Positions 43,800-56,399 of a stretch of 64,000 nt of DNA are shown piece after piece; position 1 is the first letter of the stretch; each line of letters starts with the position of its first letter. The notes beneath the pieces are model-generated. The model was not told where the DNA came from and searched no databases. It was given only the letters and a program-made list of their open reading frames with translations. The translations under genes were made by a program, and so were the position numbers. Source of the stretch: Solen grandis (lineage: Eukaryota > Mollusca > Bivalvia > Adapedonta > Solenidae); NCBI GenBank assembly GCA_021229015.1, contig CM037794.1, forward strand, positions 43,047,126 to 43,111,125, given 5' to 3'.

Positions 43800-44460
43800 G
43801 GTATAATAAATAACTGAAATTATCAAGTATTTAACATATATCAAAAATAAAATTTATTTATTATTGAGTCATCAATACAGGTCCAGAAATCATAGATACA
43901 TAGATTTTTTTATTGACTTTAACTCACTACAGTTTTTCTTCAATAAAGATAGATAGATAAATTTTAAATAAAAAAAAGAAAAAGAAAACAAACAACATGA
44001 TACATTAAACATAACATATATACAAATATACACTCATAATTATATACATTCTCCTGCATAAGTGCATCCACCATATGTGGTAGGGGTTTAAAGTTGCACT
44101 TGTACTCTTGTTTGTGGTGACGTGGTAAAGTGTCCAACTTGCATACCAAGGACTGTGAGATCAGTTCCAGTTCATGACAGTAGGAAACTTGGTTAGATAT
44201 AAATATTGTAAGTATATTGAACTCCGAATTATACAGTAACAACACCATTATACAATTTCCTGGGTAACATAGGCTGAAACCTTCGACTGAACATACATTT
44301 ATAAGAGTGTGTGGCATTTTTTTTCTTTTTTCAATAATTTCGTTACATATGGTTTTGAAGTTATTTAAATATATTTTTGGGGAGTTCCGAAGTAAGAAAT
44401 GGTATATAAACAAAAATCTATCATTAGTTGTGTAGTTATACATGATAAATCTTGATGACT
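43800..44460. other. AT-rich intergenic sequence with one long open frame
   Basis: A minus-strand frame of 159 codons (43964-44443) is open but rich in Ile, Leu, Asn and Phe, as AT-rich DNA gives by chance. It also has a hydrophobic C-terminus made of TTC/TTT codons. I do not support it as a gene. Confidence 0.35.
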
Positions 44461-44508
44461 TGATGGTGATGATGATGATGATGATGATGATGATGACAAG
44501 AATAGAGG

Positions 44509-44541
<33 letters not shown>

Positions 44542-44697
44542 CAAGAATAGAGGTGATGTGATGATGATGATGATGATGTCAAGAATAGGGATGATGATGA
44601 TGAGAGAGGTGGTGTTGACGACGACAACGACGATGATGATGATGATGATGATAGGTTAAGTGTGAAGATGATGATGATGGTGTTGATGATGATCAAA
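44461..44697. repeat. (GAT)n compound microsatellite
   Basis: Blocks of GAT separated by a recurring GACAAGAATAGAGGTGATG linker (three times), with a GAC/GAT-mixed block at 44616-44652. Confidence 0.9.
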
Positions 44698-44999
44698 ATA
44701 GCTTTAAATAATATCTTAATCACTGTTTCAGTATTAAATTTAGAACATAAATGAATGCATTTAAGATTTTTTTTGTTAGAGTGTGTGTGTTGTTTTTTAT
44801 ATTGTAGACTACAAGCATCAATGCTGCTTTGATCTGGAAGCTCTGGTGATTTATGAATTGTGAGTCTAAGACCTAGTTGTGGATTTCTTGTGGATTCTTC
44901 ATGACTTTCCCAGGCACAAATTTAAGTATTGTTCCCCCAGACTTGGCTGTAAAATATTATGCTGATAAGAAACTAGTGTAATTTTAACCTCTAAATGGG

Positions 45000-46770
45000 C
45001 CTCTTAAATGATGAATCTTCAGTTTCTGGAGACTCAAAAGTTTATCCACTCTTCAGTGATGAAAATCGAAAAATCACTCACTCTTCTGAAATTGGAGGAT
45101 GAAAAGTGGACCTGTCATCACTGGCTCCCTGTCTGTCATCCAGTGGTAAAGGGATACTGGGGCACCAGGGGCCAATTGTTCCCTATAGCCAGCAGTGAAA
45201 GGGGACTTCTGCCCTGATATTAGGGGCACATGTTACTAATTATAGGTGACCTCAATCACATCTAGTTACTTTCTCCTGTCGCTGGCACCTGAGACATGAA
45301 TATAAGAACGATACGAAAATGACAAAGCATAAAATTAATGAAAATATTGATTATCAATATTAAAGATCAATGACACCGCATAATAACAACGCATTTTAAC
45401 CCTTCACCTATTGAACTGCAACTCTAAACAGGTTCTCATACTACTATAAAATATCATCTAGAGGTAAGCCTCCAGTCTCTGGTGAATCTAATATTGAATT
45501 TAAGCTTGAAATCTTTACATAATTACTATTTCGAAAATATCCATTGGACAAGATCATCCCAGAAAGTAATTCATAGATCAGATTTCCCCTCTTTTTATTT
45601 TTTTTTAATAAGTTTTAAAACTAGCAGACTAAGAATACATCAAATAAGATTGTTAGATTCATTTTGGAGTTAAAACAGTGAAAAGACAGTTTAAAGATTA
45701 GGTTAAAGAAAATATTTGATTTTTTTTTTGTCACAATTAGTTCCAGATTTTGTTTTGGGAATTAAAAATGTGGCAAAAAATAGTTTAGAATTATTGTTGT
45801 TATGGCTCTGAAAAACGAAGATAACCTTGTTAAAATTTAAAAAAAAAAAAAATGTAATAAGATATAGAATTACAGTGAATGCATTAGAGCAGACTAGACA
45901 TTCCAACTAATTGTCTCTTATTATGCCTTAATTGGCTCATTTTAATGAAAGTGATTCAATTCTTGTAACTTTAGAGTGTGCCGTGAGCATTAAAGTATTG
46001 CAATATTAATAAAACAGGACAAGATCCAAGTCTTCTATTCCCTTTTGAAACCTATGTTTTACGCTGTCTTTGAAAAGCAAGATAATAATTTAAATGGGCA
46101 AATATAACGGGGGGCACCCTACTCTCTGGTAATTATAATGCATGAGGGAACAGCTTCATTAAAACATATTCAATTTTTTTTCAAAAGATAATCTGCAAAA
46201 GGGAAGCGTCTGTTGACAAGATTGGCAATTATATCATAAATTATTATAACAGTTGTGGTTAAACAGGAGAGTGTTTGGGCTTAAACTGCTGTATATCGAG
46301 AGAGCAGACTGATGTATGCGACCAGCAAACGTCAAATTGGTGATCAAATTGTTCCTTTCACCCGATTTTCTTTTTATTTGCCAGGGCGACAAGGATTGGA
46401 TAATAATTCTGCTATATTTGAGGAAGGCCAGGTGACGAAGGGCAACTGTTCTTTTGTTGTCCAGCGCATTCAAACAGGACCACACGTCATTCAGCGATGT
46501 AATCAGTCCACTGAGATCAAACTTCCATTGAAAATGGGGTCAAAGTTTAATATTGCACTGGCTTTTAATAGGGGTACAAATTGGCGCGATGTGACAAAAA
46601 ATAGACCACATTTTTGTACCCTTGCATGGCATGAGCTATTTAACTTCAAATCTTTGACAAATTTTGTATAATAACAGAGATAGATATCGGAGGGCAGTCA
46701 TGGGTCAGCAACATTATGGTGTTGACATTCTTGCATATCTACACTTTATTAAGAGTATATGAGGAAGTGA
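45000..46770. other. Mostly unique sequence without a firm gene
   Basis: Contains short frames (45008-45217, 45482-45673) without family. A repeat-free island at about 45940-46700 is open on the plus strand for 119 codons (46312-46671) and on the minus strand for 83 codons (46234-46485). An acceptor-like TTCTTTTTATTTGCCAG ends at 46385. It could be an exon or a conserved non-coding element. Confidence 0.35.
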
Positions 46771-46772
46771 TT

Positions 46773-46965
46773 GGGGTCTCTGTAGCTGAGTGGTTAAAGT
46801 TGATGACTTACTCTCACTCAGCCCCTCAAGGCTGTGGGTTGAAGTCCCTATCTGGTCACTCATAGGAAATGTGAGGAAGCCTTCCAGTTGGCTCTGCAGG
46901 TCACCGTCATGGTTGCTATACCCAGGTTCCCTTTCTGTGAACTTCATCTTTATTTAGATGAATAT
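46773..46965 (+). mobile_element. tRNA-derived SINE family A, copy 2
   Basis: Head GGGGTCTCTGTAGCTGAGTG followed by GTTAAAG is tRNA-like; B box GTGGGTTGAAGTCCC lies at about 46835. The body GAGGAAGCCTTCCAGTTGGC matches the copy at 9477. Confidence 0.75.
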
Positions 46966-47861
46966 CACTTCCACCTGTAATTCTGGACATCAATTCAACC
47001 TGTAATTCTTGGTATAATTAGCTGATTATCTCTGTAAAACAGAAATACTGTCACAGGAAAGGTTTATGTTCAAGACCAGGAATCTGAGTTGTAAAAGGGA
47101 ACTTACATTTCATTTTGTTTGATTGGATCTTTTCTCAAGAATGACTGACAGTTGGCCACAAACTTTAATCATTGTGAAACTTTATTTTTTATCATTATTT
47201 GCTTGAAAATTTGCAATATATTCTAAGATTTGTCATTTTGAAAAAAAAATGTTTAATTGGTTAAATAGAGATGAAGTTGTTGTAAAATGTTTAATTTGTT
47301 TTATATAAATCTAGAAGTTTACAGTGTTAGGTTTTATTAAACTAAAGTTTACAGTTAGTTATATAATCAGAAGTTCAGTGTTAGTTATATGTATAAATCA
47401 ATGTAGCAAACTGTATTTGTTTACAGAAATAGGGGCTATTGTGATAAAGATCATCACACTTGTGATTATGTCCTGTCCTGTCATGTCCTGTCCTACATTT
47501 ACATAACATAAGGACAAGGTTAGGTGCAGGGGCATTAGTCCACTTTTATGATAGTTCTAGTTTTTGTCAATTTTTTGTTTTTGTTTTTTTTGTCTTTTTT
47601 TACGTAAATATTCTATAATGTTACTGTTCACTGAGAATACAGAAAACAAAAGTATCGGTTCTAGAGAATCTGTTTTTACAATAATCAATAGTATCATTGA
47701 TTTTTTCAGACAGTTCTCCAGCATGAATTCTCACCTTTTCACAAAGAACAATGCAGTTAGTCTCAAATGTCTGAAATAAAAAAAAATGCTAATTTGGTTA
47801 AAAGAAAATTCAGGCAGCTGTTTTAACTTTCAAACTACGATCATTATCAGAAAAAATTATG

Positions 47862-48000
47862 TTAAGGCATGCTGTGGTCCATTGGTAGGGTACATAACTG
47901 CAGATCTAAAGGCTGTGAGTTTTAACCCCATTGGGAGCATGACTCTTTCATAATCTTTACTGATTCAAGTACTGGTCCAACCCAAGTGTTTGTTTTATGG
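47862..48000 (+). mobile_element. Possible tRNA-derived SINE head
   Basis: GGTCCATTGGTAGGGTACAT resembles an A box and GTGAGTTTTAACCCC a decayed B box 45 bp later. The following GGTCCAACCCAAG word occurs near other SINE fragments (6285, 59572). Confidence 0.4.
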
Positions 48001-48313
48001 AAAAAACTTCTCTTATATAAAAATTAAGACCTGTTTTGGACATTATGTTGTAAACATTATTGCAGTGTTTTTTAGTCTTTTTCACCATATTCGTATGCTG
48101 CACTGTTTACATCACCAACTGTGATGGAGGGGGAAGCTATATAATATCTCTCTATTACTTTAAACCTCATCAATGCCGAATATCTTTTTAAAATATTTCT
48201 TGTTTCTAATCAGTGTTTGTATTCTGCGAGGGAAAAGTCTTTTATGTATCTTATTAACAAAACAAGCTCATTGTAAACAAGCTCACAAAACTAGCCAATT
48301 GTAAACATTTCAG
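48001..48313. other. AT-rich intergenic sequence
   Basis: Nothing recognised apart from a short GTAAACAAGCTCA duplication near 48260-48295. Confidence 0.4.
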
Positions 48314-48544
48314 TTAACCCTTTCCCTCAAAGAGGATACCACGAAAAGACCTGTGCGAACAGCATAAAACCAGATCAGCCTGCGAGTAACTCACAGGCTG
48401 ATCAGGTTTTATGCTCCTCAGTGGTCTGGAAATGAGAATTTTGTAATTAAAGTTGGTAAGGTTTAACTGTGGTTTTCTGCAGATCAGGCTTTATGTGATA
48501 CCTATTGAGGGTGTCAAAATGAGTTATATGAAGGAAAGGGTTAA
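48314..48544 (+). mobile_element. piggyBac-like TTAA MITE, copy 5
   Basis: TTAA-flanked. The right arm of the central hairpin has lost GTTCGCTG, so GGTTTTATGC joins directly to TCCTCAGTGG. Confidence 0.9.
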
Positions 48545-49080
48545 TACTCAAATTATGGTTGACAAGGAAACCATTCTAAGTACACATAGAGAAATAGAAG
48601 GAGTGGAATAGTTATAAGATATTTGTAACTTAAAAAAAAGAGGAGAGTCTTTGTGCACACTGGGATGCATGTTCGATGTTACAAGGGTTACATATCAATG
48701 GTTTGTACTATAGAACACAGGGTAATCCCTGGTGCCATAGATAATTATATTAGAGAAATTCTCAGAAAATTTGCAGGAGACCTACAGGATTTTAGGTCAA
48801 ATGGTGATGCCTGACTGTGTCATTTTGCCTCCAGGGATATGAATTGAAAACAAAAGTAAGCTCATAAGAGGAGATACCATAGTTTCTTTTGTGAAAGATG
48901 TGCAAGATTTTTTTTTTATTTCTGTTGCATCAACTGAGAAAAAAAAGTTATTTTTTACAATTTTGACAAGTCTTGCATGATAGGTCCTTGGTTGGACCAG
49001 TACTTTGTGACATCAAGGATTAAACACTGCATGGAACCGTTGTCAATGAACACTTTACCCGCACTAATGTGCCCTTGTAT
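48545..49080. other. Intergenic sequence
   Basis: No gene or clear repeat. Confidence 0.4.
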
Positions 49081-49083
49081 GTT

Positions 49084-49322
49084 TGCATATATGTCCCACC
49101 AACAGGATTTCAATCATATTGAGTCTATCTTAGTTGAGGCTGGTTAATTCTACCATACTGCAGTATGTGGTAGACAAATGGCATCATACCATGCCTAGTC
49201 TCACCTTAATAATGTGCATGTGCACATGTATGTTTGAATATTAGTCCCACCAACAGTATTTTAGTCATATGGAGACCATAGCAATTCACATGATACCACA
49301 CCCTGTCTTACTGCAGTGATTT
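49084..49322 (-). mobile_element. SINE family B fragments (two, reverse orientation)
   Basis: Two copies of the tail word, GTCCCACCAACAGGATTTCA (49095) and GTCCCACCAACAGTATTTTA (49244), each followed by the body words (GAGTCTATCTTAGTTGAGGC; GATACCACACCCTGTCTTAC). Confidence 0.6.
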
Positions 49323-49921
49323 TATTTGAGTTAATTTACCACCTTTTTGTTTCCTCTAGCCAAAAACTAGATATTTTTTCCCAAAATAATCACCCATTTT
49401 CCCCAATGATTTTTTTTCTTTCAAATAATTCATGAAAATTTGATGAAATTTGTGTTATTCTATTATTTAAATGTAAATTTGAAACTTTCTTTAATATATC
49501 ACCTATAATCACATGATTTTATTGTTAATTTTTTAACAATTTCATTATCCTAAAAATCTCTCAGTCACCTGGGTGTTGGGGCTGAAACCTAAAAGTTGAG
49601 CTTATTTGTCGGCCATTTTTATTTTCTAAGATTTGTTTGATGCATCACTGTCTGAAATTTCTCCTTATGGTGTGAGAAAGTACTATTCCAGCATAATTTG
49701 CCCCAGAGTAATGCACACACCAAAAAAAAAAAAATGAAAAAAAAAAAAAAGAATATGCTCTCAGCATTATGAGCTGCATAGAATTTGCATGAATTACAAA
49801 AACAACCAAAGATTTTCTTTTTTTTAGTGGTGTATGGAATCCTTGAGTGAAGAATGAACAGAAATGGAAAATTGTGAAGAAGAACTGTTCCTAATACTAC
49901 ATGTAAAAGCTTTTCGGATTA

Positions 49922-50193
49922 TTCAACCCTTTCCCTCATAGAGGACACCATGAAAAGACCTATGCGAACAGCATAAAACCAGATCAGCCTGCGAGTAACT
50001 GGCAGGCTGATCAGGTTTTATGCTTACTCGCAGGCTGATCAGGTTTTATGCTGTTCGCTGCTTCTCAGTGGTCTGGAAATGAGTGTTTTGTAATTAAATT
50101 TGGTAAGGTTTAACTGTGGTTTTCTGCAGATCAGGCTTTATGTGATACCTAATGAGGGCATCAAAATGAGTCTATATGAGGGAAAGGGAATTC
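49922..50193 (+). mobile_element. piggyBac-like MITE, copy 6, with duplicated hairpin arm
   Basis: TIRs present; flanks decayed to TTCA on both sides. The segment CGCAGGCTGATCAGGTTTTA TGC occurs twice (50002-50023 with one change, and 50029-50050), lengthening the right arm. Confidence 0.9.
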
Positions 50194-50844
50194 ATGGGAT
50201 CAATTTAAGATGCAGTTTAATGTGTCCTGTTAATGTTGTTGCACTGAATTACCTTGGGGTTTTAAAACATTTTTTCACAGAAAAAGAGAGGCTGTATAGG
50301 GGTCTCGTCTTGTCACGTCACGTCATGTCTTACACTCACATTACACAAAGACATGGTGGAATCTTCAAAGATCTTTTTTTTTGGTTATACAAAGTTTGAG
50401 ATTTTGTAATTAAGGAAAATCACAATCTGAGATATTTCTAAAAATAGAGACCAAGACTCCCATTCATCAATGCAGGGTTTTCCTTAAGAGGAGACTGGCA
50501 GCAGATCTGACTGCCTCAAAACCTTTCCAGGCTGGCTCAAATTGTAAAAAGAAAATGTGAATAATTCAAAGAAAATAAAACAAAAACACAAAAAAACACA
50601 AGAAAACATAGGACCCCCAGACCCCACTGCTTCCTACAATTTTAAATTAGCCTTCTGCTCTGATTCTTAAGAAAAACCCTGTCAATGACAAAAAAAAAAT
50701 GCTGAATAATTTTCATATTTGGGTTAAAACTGATTATTTTATGCATCTCTTTGAAAATATTAACATTAAATTCAGGTTAATGTATGTTTTGCCCTTCAGG
50801 AAATACAATCATATTTGAATACATTTTGGAGTGTTTGGTCATTA

Positions 50845-51074
50845 TTAACCCTTTCCCTCATAGAGGACACCATGAAAAGACCTATGCGAACAGCATAAAA
50901 CCAGATCAGCCTGCGAGTGATCAGGTTTTATGCTGTTCGCTGCTCCTCAGTGGTCTGGAAATGAGGATTTTGTAATTAAATTTTGTAAGGTTTAACTGTG
51001 GTTTTCTGCAGATCAGGCTTTATGTGGTACCTACTGAGTGTGTCAAAATGCGTCTATATGAGGGAAAGGGTTAA
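50845..51074 (+). mobile_element. piggyBac-like TTAA MITE, copy 7, hairpin tip deleted
   Basis: TTAA-flanked. CAGCCTGCGAGT joins directly to GATCAGG, removing the palindrome centre. Confidence 0.9.
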
Positions 51075-52030
51075 TTAAACAAGTAAGTATGTAAAAAATA
51101 TGCAGCCTTATCTGCTTCTAATTTTTTCAAGAAAAGATATCTTGAATGATATAAAAGCATATTCAAAGATGTTTGACATGTTTAGATGTTCTCACACTGA
51201 TCAAGTAATTAATACTCAGTAATTGATTGCAGGAAGAAGCTTTGTCGGGTGACATTTGATCTCTAACCTCAGGGACCCACCTGTACTGGATGAACAGAAA
51301 AATATAATTGCTTGACCACTGCACTGTCATCCGTTGAACAGGAAAATGTAAAGAATGAAATCATTCAATCATAATTAATTGGCTATCGGACACTGGTTAC
51401 TGTTTTGGACTCACGGACTGAAGAGTTTCTGAAGGGTGACATTCCAAATATCCGCTGACACCTGAATCGTCAACTTTGCACGGGTATTGCATGGAATAGC
51501 GGAAAAATCTATAACAGTATCATTTTATAATAATTAATTATGCACCCTTCCTTGTCCAGTTATCGGATGTTATCCACAAATCAAGGCTTGGTCATAAAGC
51601 AGTTTTATTTGTTTGTCAAGAAGCCCATGAAGCGATTTGCATATCTATTTGTCAGCTGATTGGCCTGCCTGCAGTCGGGACAATGCCTGTCAAGGTCCGC
51701 GTTATTTTGATGTTCAGCTTTTTGTTGGGGATGTCCATCAAATTAGATGCCGATTACTTGAAAGGTTAATTCACAGAGTATCACAAGCAAGGCGGCATTA
51801 GCTGCCCTGTTGTATCATAATTGAAGCCCTGGCCTGACGGGACAACCAGGGTCAGCCAAGAGGTGTATACTTATCTGAATGCGGATCACTCGACACCAGG
51901 CACCTTTGTCCTTAGGTATGCACCTCGCGCTTAGACACCGGTATTTCACAGAGTTGGAGGTGGATGAACAGTGGTAGTTGTACACTTCTGAATAGTTTAT
52001 GGTGCGTCCATTCATCATCTCCCTCATTGG
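51075..52030. other. Repeat-free island, candidate regulatory region
   Basis: About 800 bp of high-complexity sequence (51200-52025) with no repeat family and no long open frame. It contains the POU octamer ATTTGCAT (51635-51642) and the homeodomain-type TAATTAATTATGCA (51531-51544). The combination suits an enhancer but proves nothing alone. Confidence 0.3.
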
Positions 52031-52389
52031 TATAGATTTTCATAGTAACGTGGACACCCCCCCATGCCTATGTGTACATGGGATGTTCATTTAAATCTAG
52101 TTTTAATGCTCTCTTCCCCATGAAAGGTATCAAAGAAATTATCTATGTAATATAGGTGAACAGATAGACTGCATATTTGCATAGTTACTCAAAATAAAAA
52201 CAGACAATTTATACCCAGTTATTTTCAAATTGATGGATAACAAAAGCTCAATCAAAATCCAGGGGGGGGCTTGGTTTAAATTTTGTAAGATTTGCATAAC
52301 ATTACTTTATTCCTGGCAAATATCTAGTATTGCATTCTATTTTTCTGGACGGTATTCAGTACTGTATATACATTAGTGTTATCAAGTAC

Positions 52390-52416
52390 TGTATATATAT
52401 ATATATATATATATTA
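52390..52416. repeat. (TA)n microsatellite
   Basis: Uninterrupted TA dinucleotides, about 13 units. Confidence 0.9.
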
Positions 52417-52914
52417 GTATGTCCAATTACAATTGGTTTACACTTCCGTTAGCGCATGTGCAGAATTGGCATTGCAGCCGAATGTAAAGTTGTGATAGTA
52501 ATAGTTTTCAGTGACCGATATTTTTCTATGTGATTGTTTAGGGGTTTTAGATACGTGATTTGTGTTTGTTTTATATAGTTTCCAGTGTAACTGATCATAT
52601 TTGATAAGTTATTAGCCAGTGGATGTTTGTATTTTAATGATATTTTTATACATTAAGGCCATGACCTACTTATCGCTTCACTCGTCGGTCTGGACATTGC
52701 ACATTTCATGTCTTCTCTATTGAGCTTGTAATTATACATAGTAGTTTAATTATTACATGATGGGTGGGATAAGAAATGTGTAATGTTTATCTTGTTAATA
52801 TGTAACTGTAATATAAAGAGCACTTGGTATAGTTAATACAGTAAAAAAATTTTCTGTGTAGTTATGCTGTTTTGATTACCTATATATAGCCTTATTTTCA
52901 CTCTCGTGTCACGC

Positions 52915-52998
52915 TTGTGGAATTAGCTCATTCGGAAAGAGCGTGGATCAGTACTTTTTTCCCATCATGAAGTCATGAGTTCGATACCAGCTGGGAAC
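52915..52998 (+). mobile_element. tRNA-like sequence (SINE head or tRNA pseudogene)
   Basis: A box ATTAGCTCATTCGGAAAGAG and a B box GAGTTCGATACCAG are spaced as in a tRNA, but the anticodon arm cannot be folded. It is followed by a T20 tract and then the TTATACCCCC element. Confidence 0.5.
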
Positions 52999-53030
52999 TT
53001 TTTTTTTTTTTTTTTTTTTAAATCTGCTTG

Positions 53031-54384
53031 TTATACCCCCACAAATGAAATTTGGGGGGGTATATAGGAGTCACCCTGTCGGTCGGTCAGTCGGTCCGTC
53101 GGTCCGGCGGTCCGGCGGTTGGTCTACAAATATTTGTCCGGAGCATTTCTCCAAAACTACTGTACCTATGTTGATGAAACTTCATAGGTAGATAGACCTT
53201 GATGAGAGGAAGTGCAGTGCATAAGAACCATAACTCTGCATGTAAAGGAGTTATTGCCCTTTGTCATTTTTAAACTTTTTTTTGTCCGGAGCATAACTCC
53301 AATACTAAAGTAGCTAGGTTGATGAAACTTCATATGTAGATTGATCCTGATGAGAGGAAGTGCAGTGCACAAGAACCATAACTCTGCATGTATTTTGAAA
53401 GGAGTTATTGCCCTTTGTCATTTTTAATCTTTTGATTTTGTCCGGACCATAACTCCAATACTAAAGTAGCTAGGTTGATGAAACTTCATATGTAGATTGA
53501 TCTTGATGAGAGGAAGTGCAGTGCAAAGAACCATAACTCTCATGTTTTTAAAGGAGTTATTCCCTTTGTTAATTTTTTCTTTTGATTTTGTCCGGAGCAT
53601 TTCTCCAAAACTACTGTACTTATGTTGATCAAACTTCATATGTAGATAGACCTCATATGTAGATAGACCTTCATGAGAGGAAGTGCAGTGCCTAAGAACC
53701 ATAACTCTGCATGTATTTTGAAAGGAGTTATTGTCCTTTGTCATTTTTAATCTTTTGATTTTGTCCGGACCATAACTCCAATACTAAAGTAGCTAGGTTG
53801 ATGAAACTTCATATGTAGATTGATCTTGATGAGAGGAAGTGCAGTGCACAAGAACCATAACTCTGCATGTATTTTGAAAGGAGTTATTGCCCTTTGTCAT
53901 TTTTAATCTTTTGATTTTGTCCGGAGCATAACTCCAATACTAAAGTAGCTAGGTTGATGAAACTTCATATGTAGATTGATCTTGATGAGAGGAAGTGCAG
54001 TGCATAAGAAAACCACAATGTAAATTCTTAAAGATCTTGGGGGCAAATTGTTTTCTTCTGTGTGTCTGTATGTGTGTCTCTCTGTCTATCTGTCTGTCTG
54101 TCAAAACTTTTTAGCATTGTCCAAAACTTTTGAACCATTGCTCACACTAACTTTAAACCTTACATACATGTAGTCTTTCACTCACGCAAACTTTTGAAAC
54201 TGTATTCCTACACATGACAGACTTCCGGTGTGGGTATTGATCACCTTTAGTGATAATATTTTTTTTTGGTATGCTTATAAGCCCAAATCCTATGTGTGAA
54301 CATTCGTTTTATGTGTCATGTGAATACATCCTGTGTCAAAGATGGGGGTGGGGGTATGAATCACCTTCAGTGATAGTTCTAGTT
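53031..54384 (+). mobile_element. TTATACCCCC element with six internal ~155-bp repeats
   Basis: Opens with a hairpin (TATACCCCC...GGGGGTATA, 53032-53071), then GTCGGTCGGTCAGTCGGTCC. Six tandem units begin at about 53135, 53281, 53435, 53587, 53759 and 53916. Each has TTGTCCGGAGCATAACTCCA, GTTGATGAAACTTCATATGT and GAGAGGAAGTGCAGTGC. The 3' end ATCACCTTCAGTGATAGTTC TAGTT (54360-54384) carries a small hairpin, and an earlier variant occurs at 54239-54258. Minus-strand frames in the array are shadows. Confidence 0.85.
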
Positions 54385-54469
54385 ATATTTTTGAAGTTTG
54401 TTTTAAGTACTAGTTTTATGCATCCAAAATTTTGCTTTGTTAATTTGTATTTGCTTCCTTTTGATTAAC

Positions 54470-54840
54470 ATAAATAAATAAATAAATAATGAAAACTTAA
54501 AAAATCGACCTCTCTATGTATAAATAATACATGGAGATGTTGATTTTTTTTTTGGAATTTTATTCTTAATTTTAAAAAAAAATCGACCACTCTAGTGATT
54601 TTTTTTACCCATGCATTCTTCATCTTAGATGTTTTGTTTTCGCTGTCGGGATTCAAAGTTTAAATTTCAATGCATCCTCAAGATGTATAAAATATATGGA
54701 CAATGCTTCTGAATTGGGAGTCATAATTTTTAAGCATAGTGAGACCCAGGACTCGTGCAGAGAAATTGATAAAATAATAACTGCCTCTCTATATATAAAA
54801 AGGCCTAATATAAAGAGAGGTCATTTATTTTAATATGTTT
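54470..54840. repeat. Short inverted repeats and (AAAT)n
   Basis: AAAAAATCGACCTCTCTATG with an inverted ATGGAGATGTTGATTTTTTT, a second AAAATCGACCACTCTAGTGA pair, and ACTGCCTCTCTATATA / TATAAAGAGAGGTCATTT. These are nested hairpins of 10-17 bp arms. Confidence 0.5.
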
Positions 54841-54996
54841 TTAATAGGTCCTGTGCATAGACAAGTAAGACTATAAGGTCAAAACAGTAGAAAAAGAAAA
54901 AGAGGGGGACAGTATGCTTATTATAAGCCTCCATTAAAACATTTTGTTTTAATCTTTTCTTGTTAATTTTGATATGACTCACATTTTTCTCATTTT

Positions 54997-55633
54997 TAGC
55001 TCACCAGAATGTGCACAAAATGAGCTGTTGTGATCACCCTGCGTCCGTCGTTGTGTGTTGATGAAACTTGGCATTAATGATCCTTTGGTATCTTCACAAA
55101 AGTTGCTAAAATAAACTTGATACATGCAGAACTTCGGTTGCCATGGCAACCAACAGCATTTTATTTAAAAAAAAAAATTAAAAATAATCTCTAGAAACCA
55201 ATGGTAAGAATTTTTTTCCTTTGGCATATATTGTCGACTCATAGGTTCTACTATAATTGCTGAAATGAAGTTGATCCCTTGAAAAAATGAAGCCCCCAAG
55301 CTTGGGATTGCAAGTTCCCTTATATATTCTATTGTCTATATATTGCATGGCCTATATTTTTAAGTAATTTATGCAATAATTGACAAAATATTTCTTTTCT
55401 TCTTGAACAAAATTATGCACAGAATTGAATTTTGTTTGAATGTTAATCTTATGGTTCTATACTGTCATACAGGGTTTTCATCCCTAAAAAAATGTCCTGT
55501 AGATGGTTGGCTAGTTTTCTTGTTTCGTTTAAATTGTTTTTCATCTGAAATTTTAATCATGGTTAAACTGAATTGTTTATTTAAGCTGATGGTACTCTGG
55601 TGAGCATTTTAGGGCTATTATGGCCCTCTTGTT
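54997..55633 (+). mobile_element. AGCTCACC element, copy 5
   Basis: 5' TTAGCTCACCAGAATGTGCA then GCGTCCGTCGTTGTG; 3' GGGCTATTATGGCCCTCTTG TT. Internal units contain GGTTGCCATGGCAACCAACA. Confidence 0.75.
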
Positions 55634-55682
55634 TAATTGAGTGACTTTGTGATTGCTGAAAGCTCACTGTGCTATGATTGGA

Positions 55683-55924
55683 TTAACCCTTTCCCTCATA
55701 GAGGACACCATGAAAAGACCTATGCGAACAGCATAAGACCAGATCAGCCTGCGAGTAACTCGCAGGCTGATCAGGTTTTATGCTGTTCGCTGCTCCTCAG
55801 TGGTCTGGAAATGAGGATTTTGTAATTAAATTTGGTAAGGTTTAACTGTGGTTTTCTGCAGATCAGGCTTTATGTGGTACCTATTGAGTGCGTCAAAATG
55901 AGTCTATATGAGGGAAAGGGTTAA
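55683..55924 (+). mobile_element. piggyBac-like TTAA MITE, copy 8 (full length)
   Basis: Full hairpin and perfect 14-bp TIRs with TTAA on both sides; the best reference copy in the window together with copy 2. Confidence 0.95.
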
Positions 55925-56035
55925 GACATTGTCTTATATTGGTTACTTAGTTTAAGATAAAAGGTCATCATTTGTTAAATTACTTTCATTATTTTTACAG
56001 ACATTCAATAATTGCAAGAAAAGAGTATAATGCTA

Positions 56036-56250
56036 ATTGTGATCACTCTGCGTCCGTTGTCATCCATTTTGTGTCGTCAACAATTTGCCTTGAATGAAAT
56101 CTCCTCTTAAACCGCTGGACAGAATTTGATTAAACCCTTGGGTGAACCTTCACAAAAGTTACTAAAATAAACTTGATACATGTAAAACTCTGGTTGCTGT
56201 GGCAATGGAAAAAAAAAATAAAAAAAAATTTAAAAATCATCTCCTTTAAC
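56036..56250 (+). mobile_element. AGCTCACC element fragment
   Basis: Contains GTGATCACTCTGCGTCCGTT, AACCGCTGGACAGAATTTGA and TCTGGTTGCTGTGGCAA, but lacks both ends. Confidence 0.65.
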
Positions 56251-56399
56251 ATACGCAGTGCTACTTCTTCTTTTTACAGTAGTAGATCTTTGTGTATATA
56301 AAATGGGTTGCTGTTCTGATTAAGAAATGTCACGGATATTTTGTTCACGCTTAAAATAGATGTTTCAAGTGCAAAATAATGGTAAAAGAAAACATGCTA

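Noticed and set aside
43964..44443. 159-codon minus-strand frame
   Set aside because: Long for chance, but amino-acid use matches AT-rich random DNA (Ile, Asn, Phe, Leu) and no domain is visible.
46312..46671. Firm gene call for the 119-codon frame
   Set aside because: The opposite strand is also open and no second exon or family was found; kept only as an observation.
52915..52998. A functional tRNA gene
   Set aside because: A and B boxes are present but acceptor and anticodon stems do not pair, and a long T tract follows as in SINE debris.
53424..53744. Repeated minus-strand frames with M-V-L-C-T-A-L-P-L
   Set aside because: They follow the ~155-bp internal units of the TTATACCCCC element.
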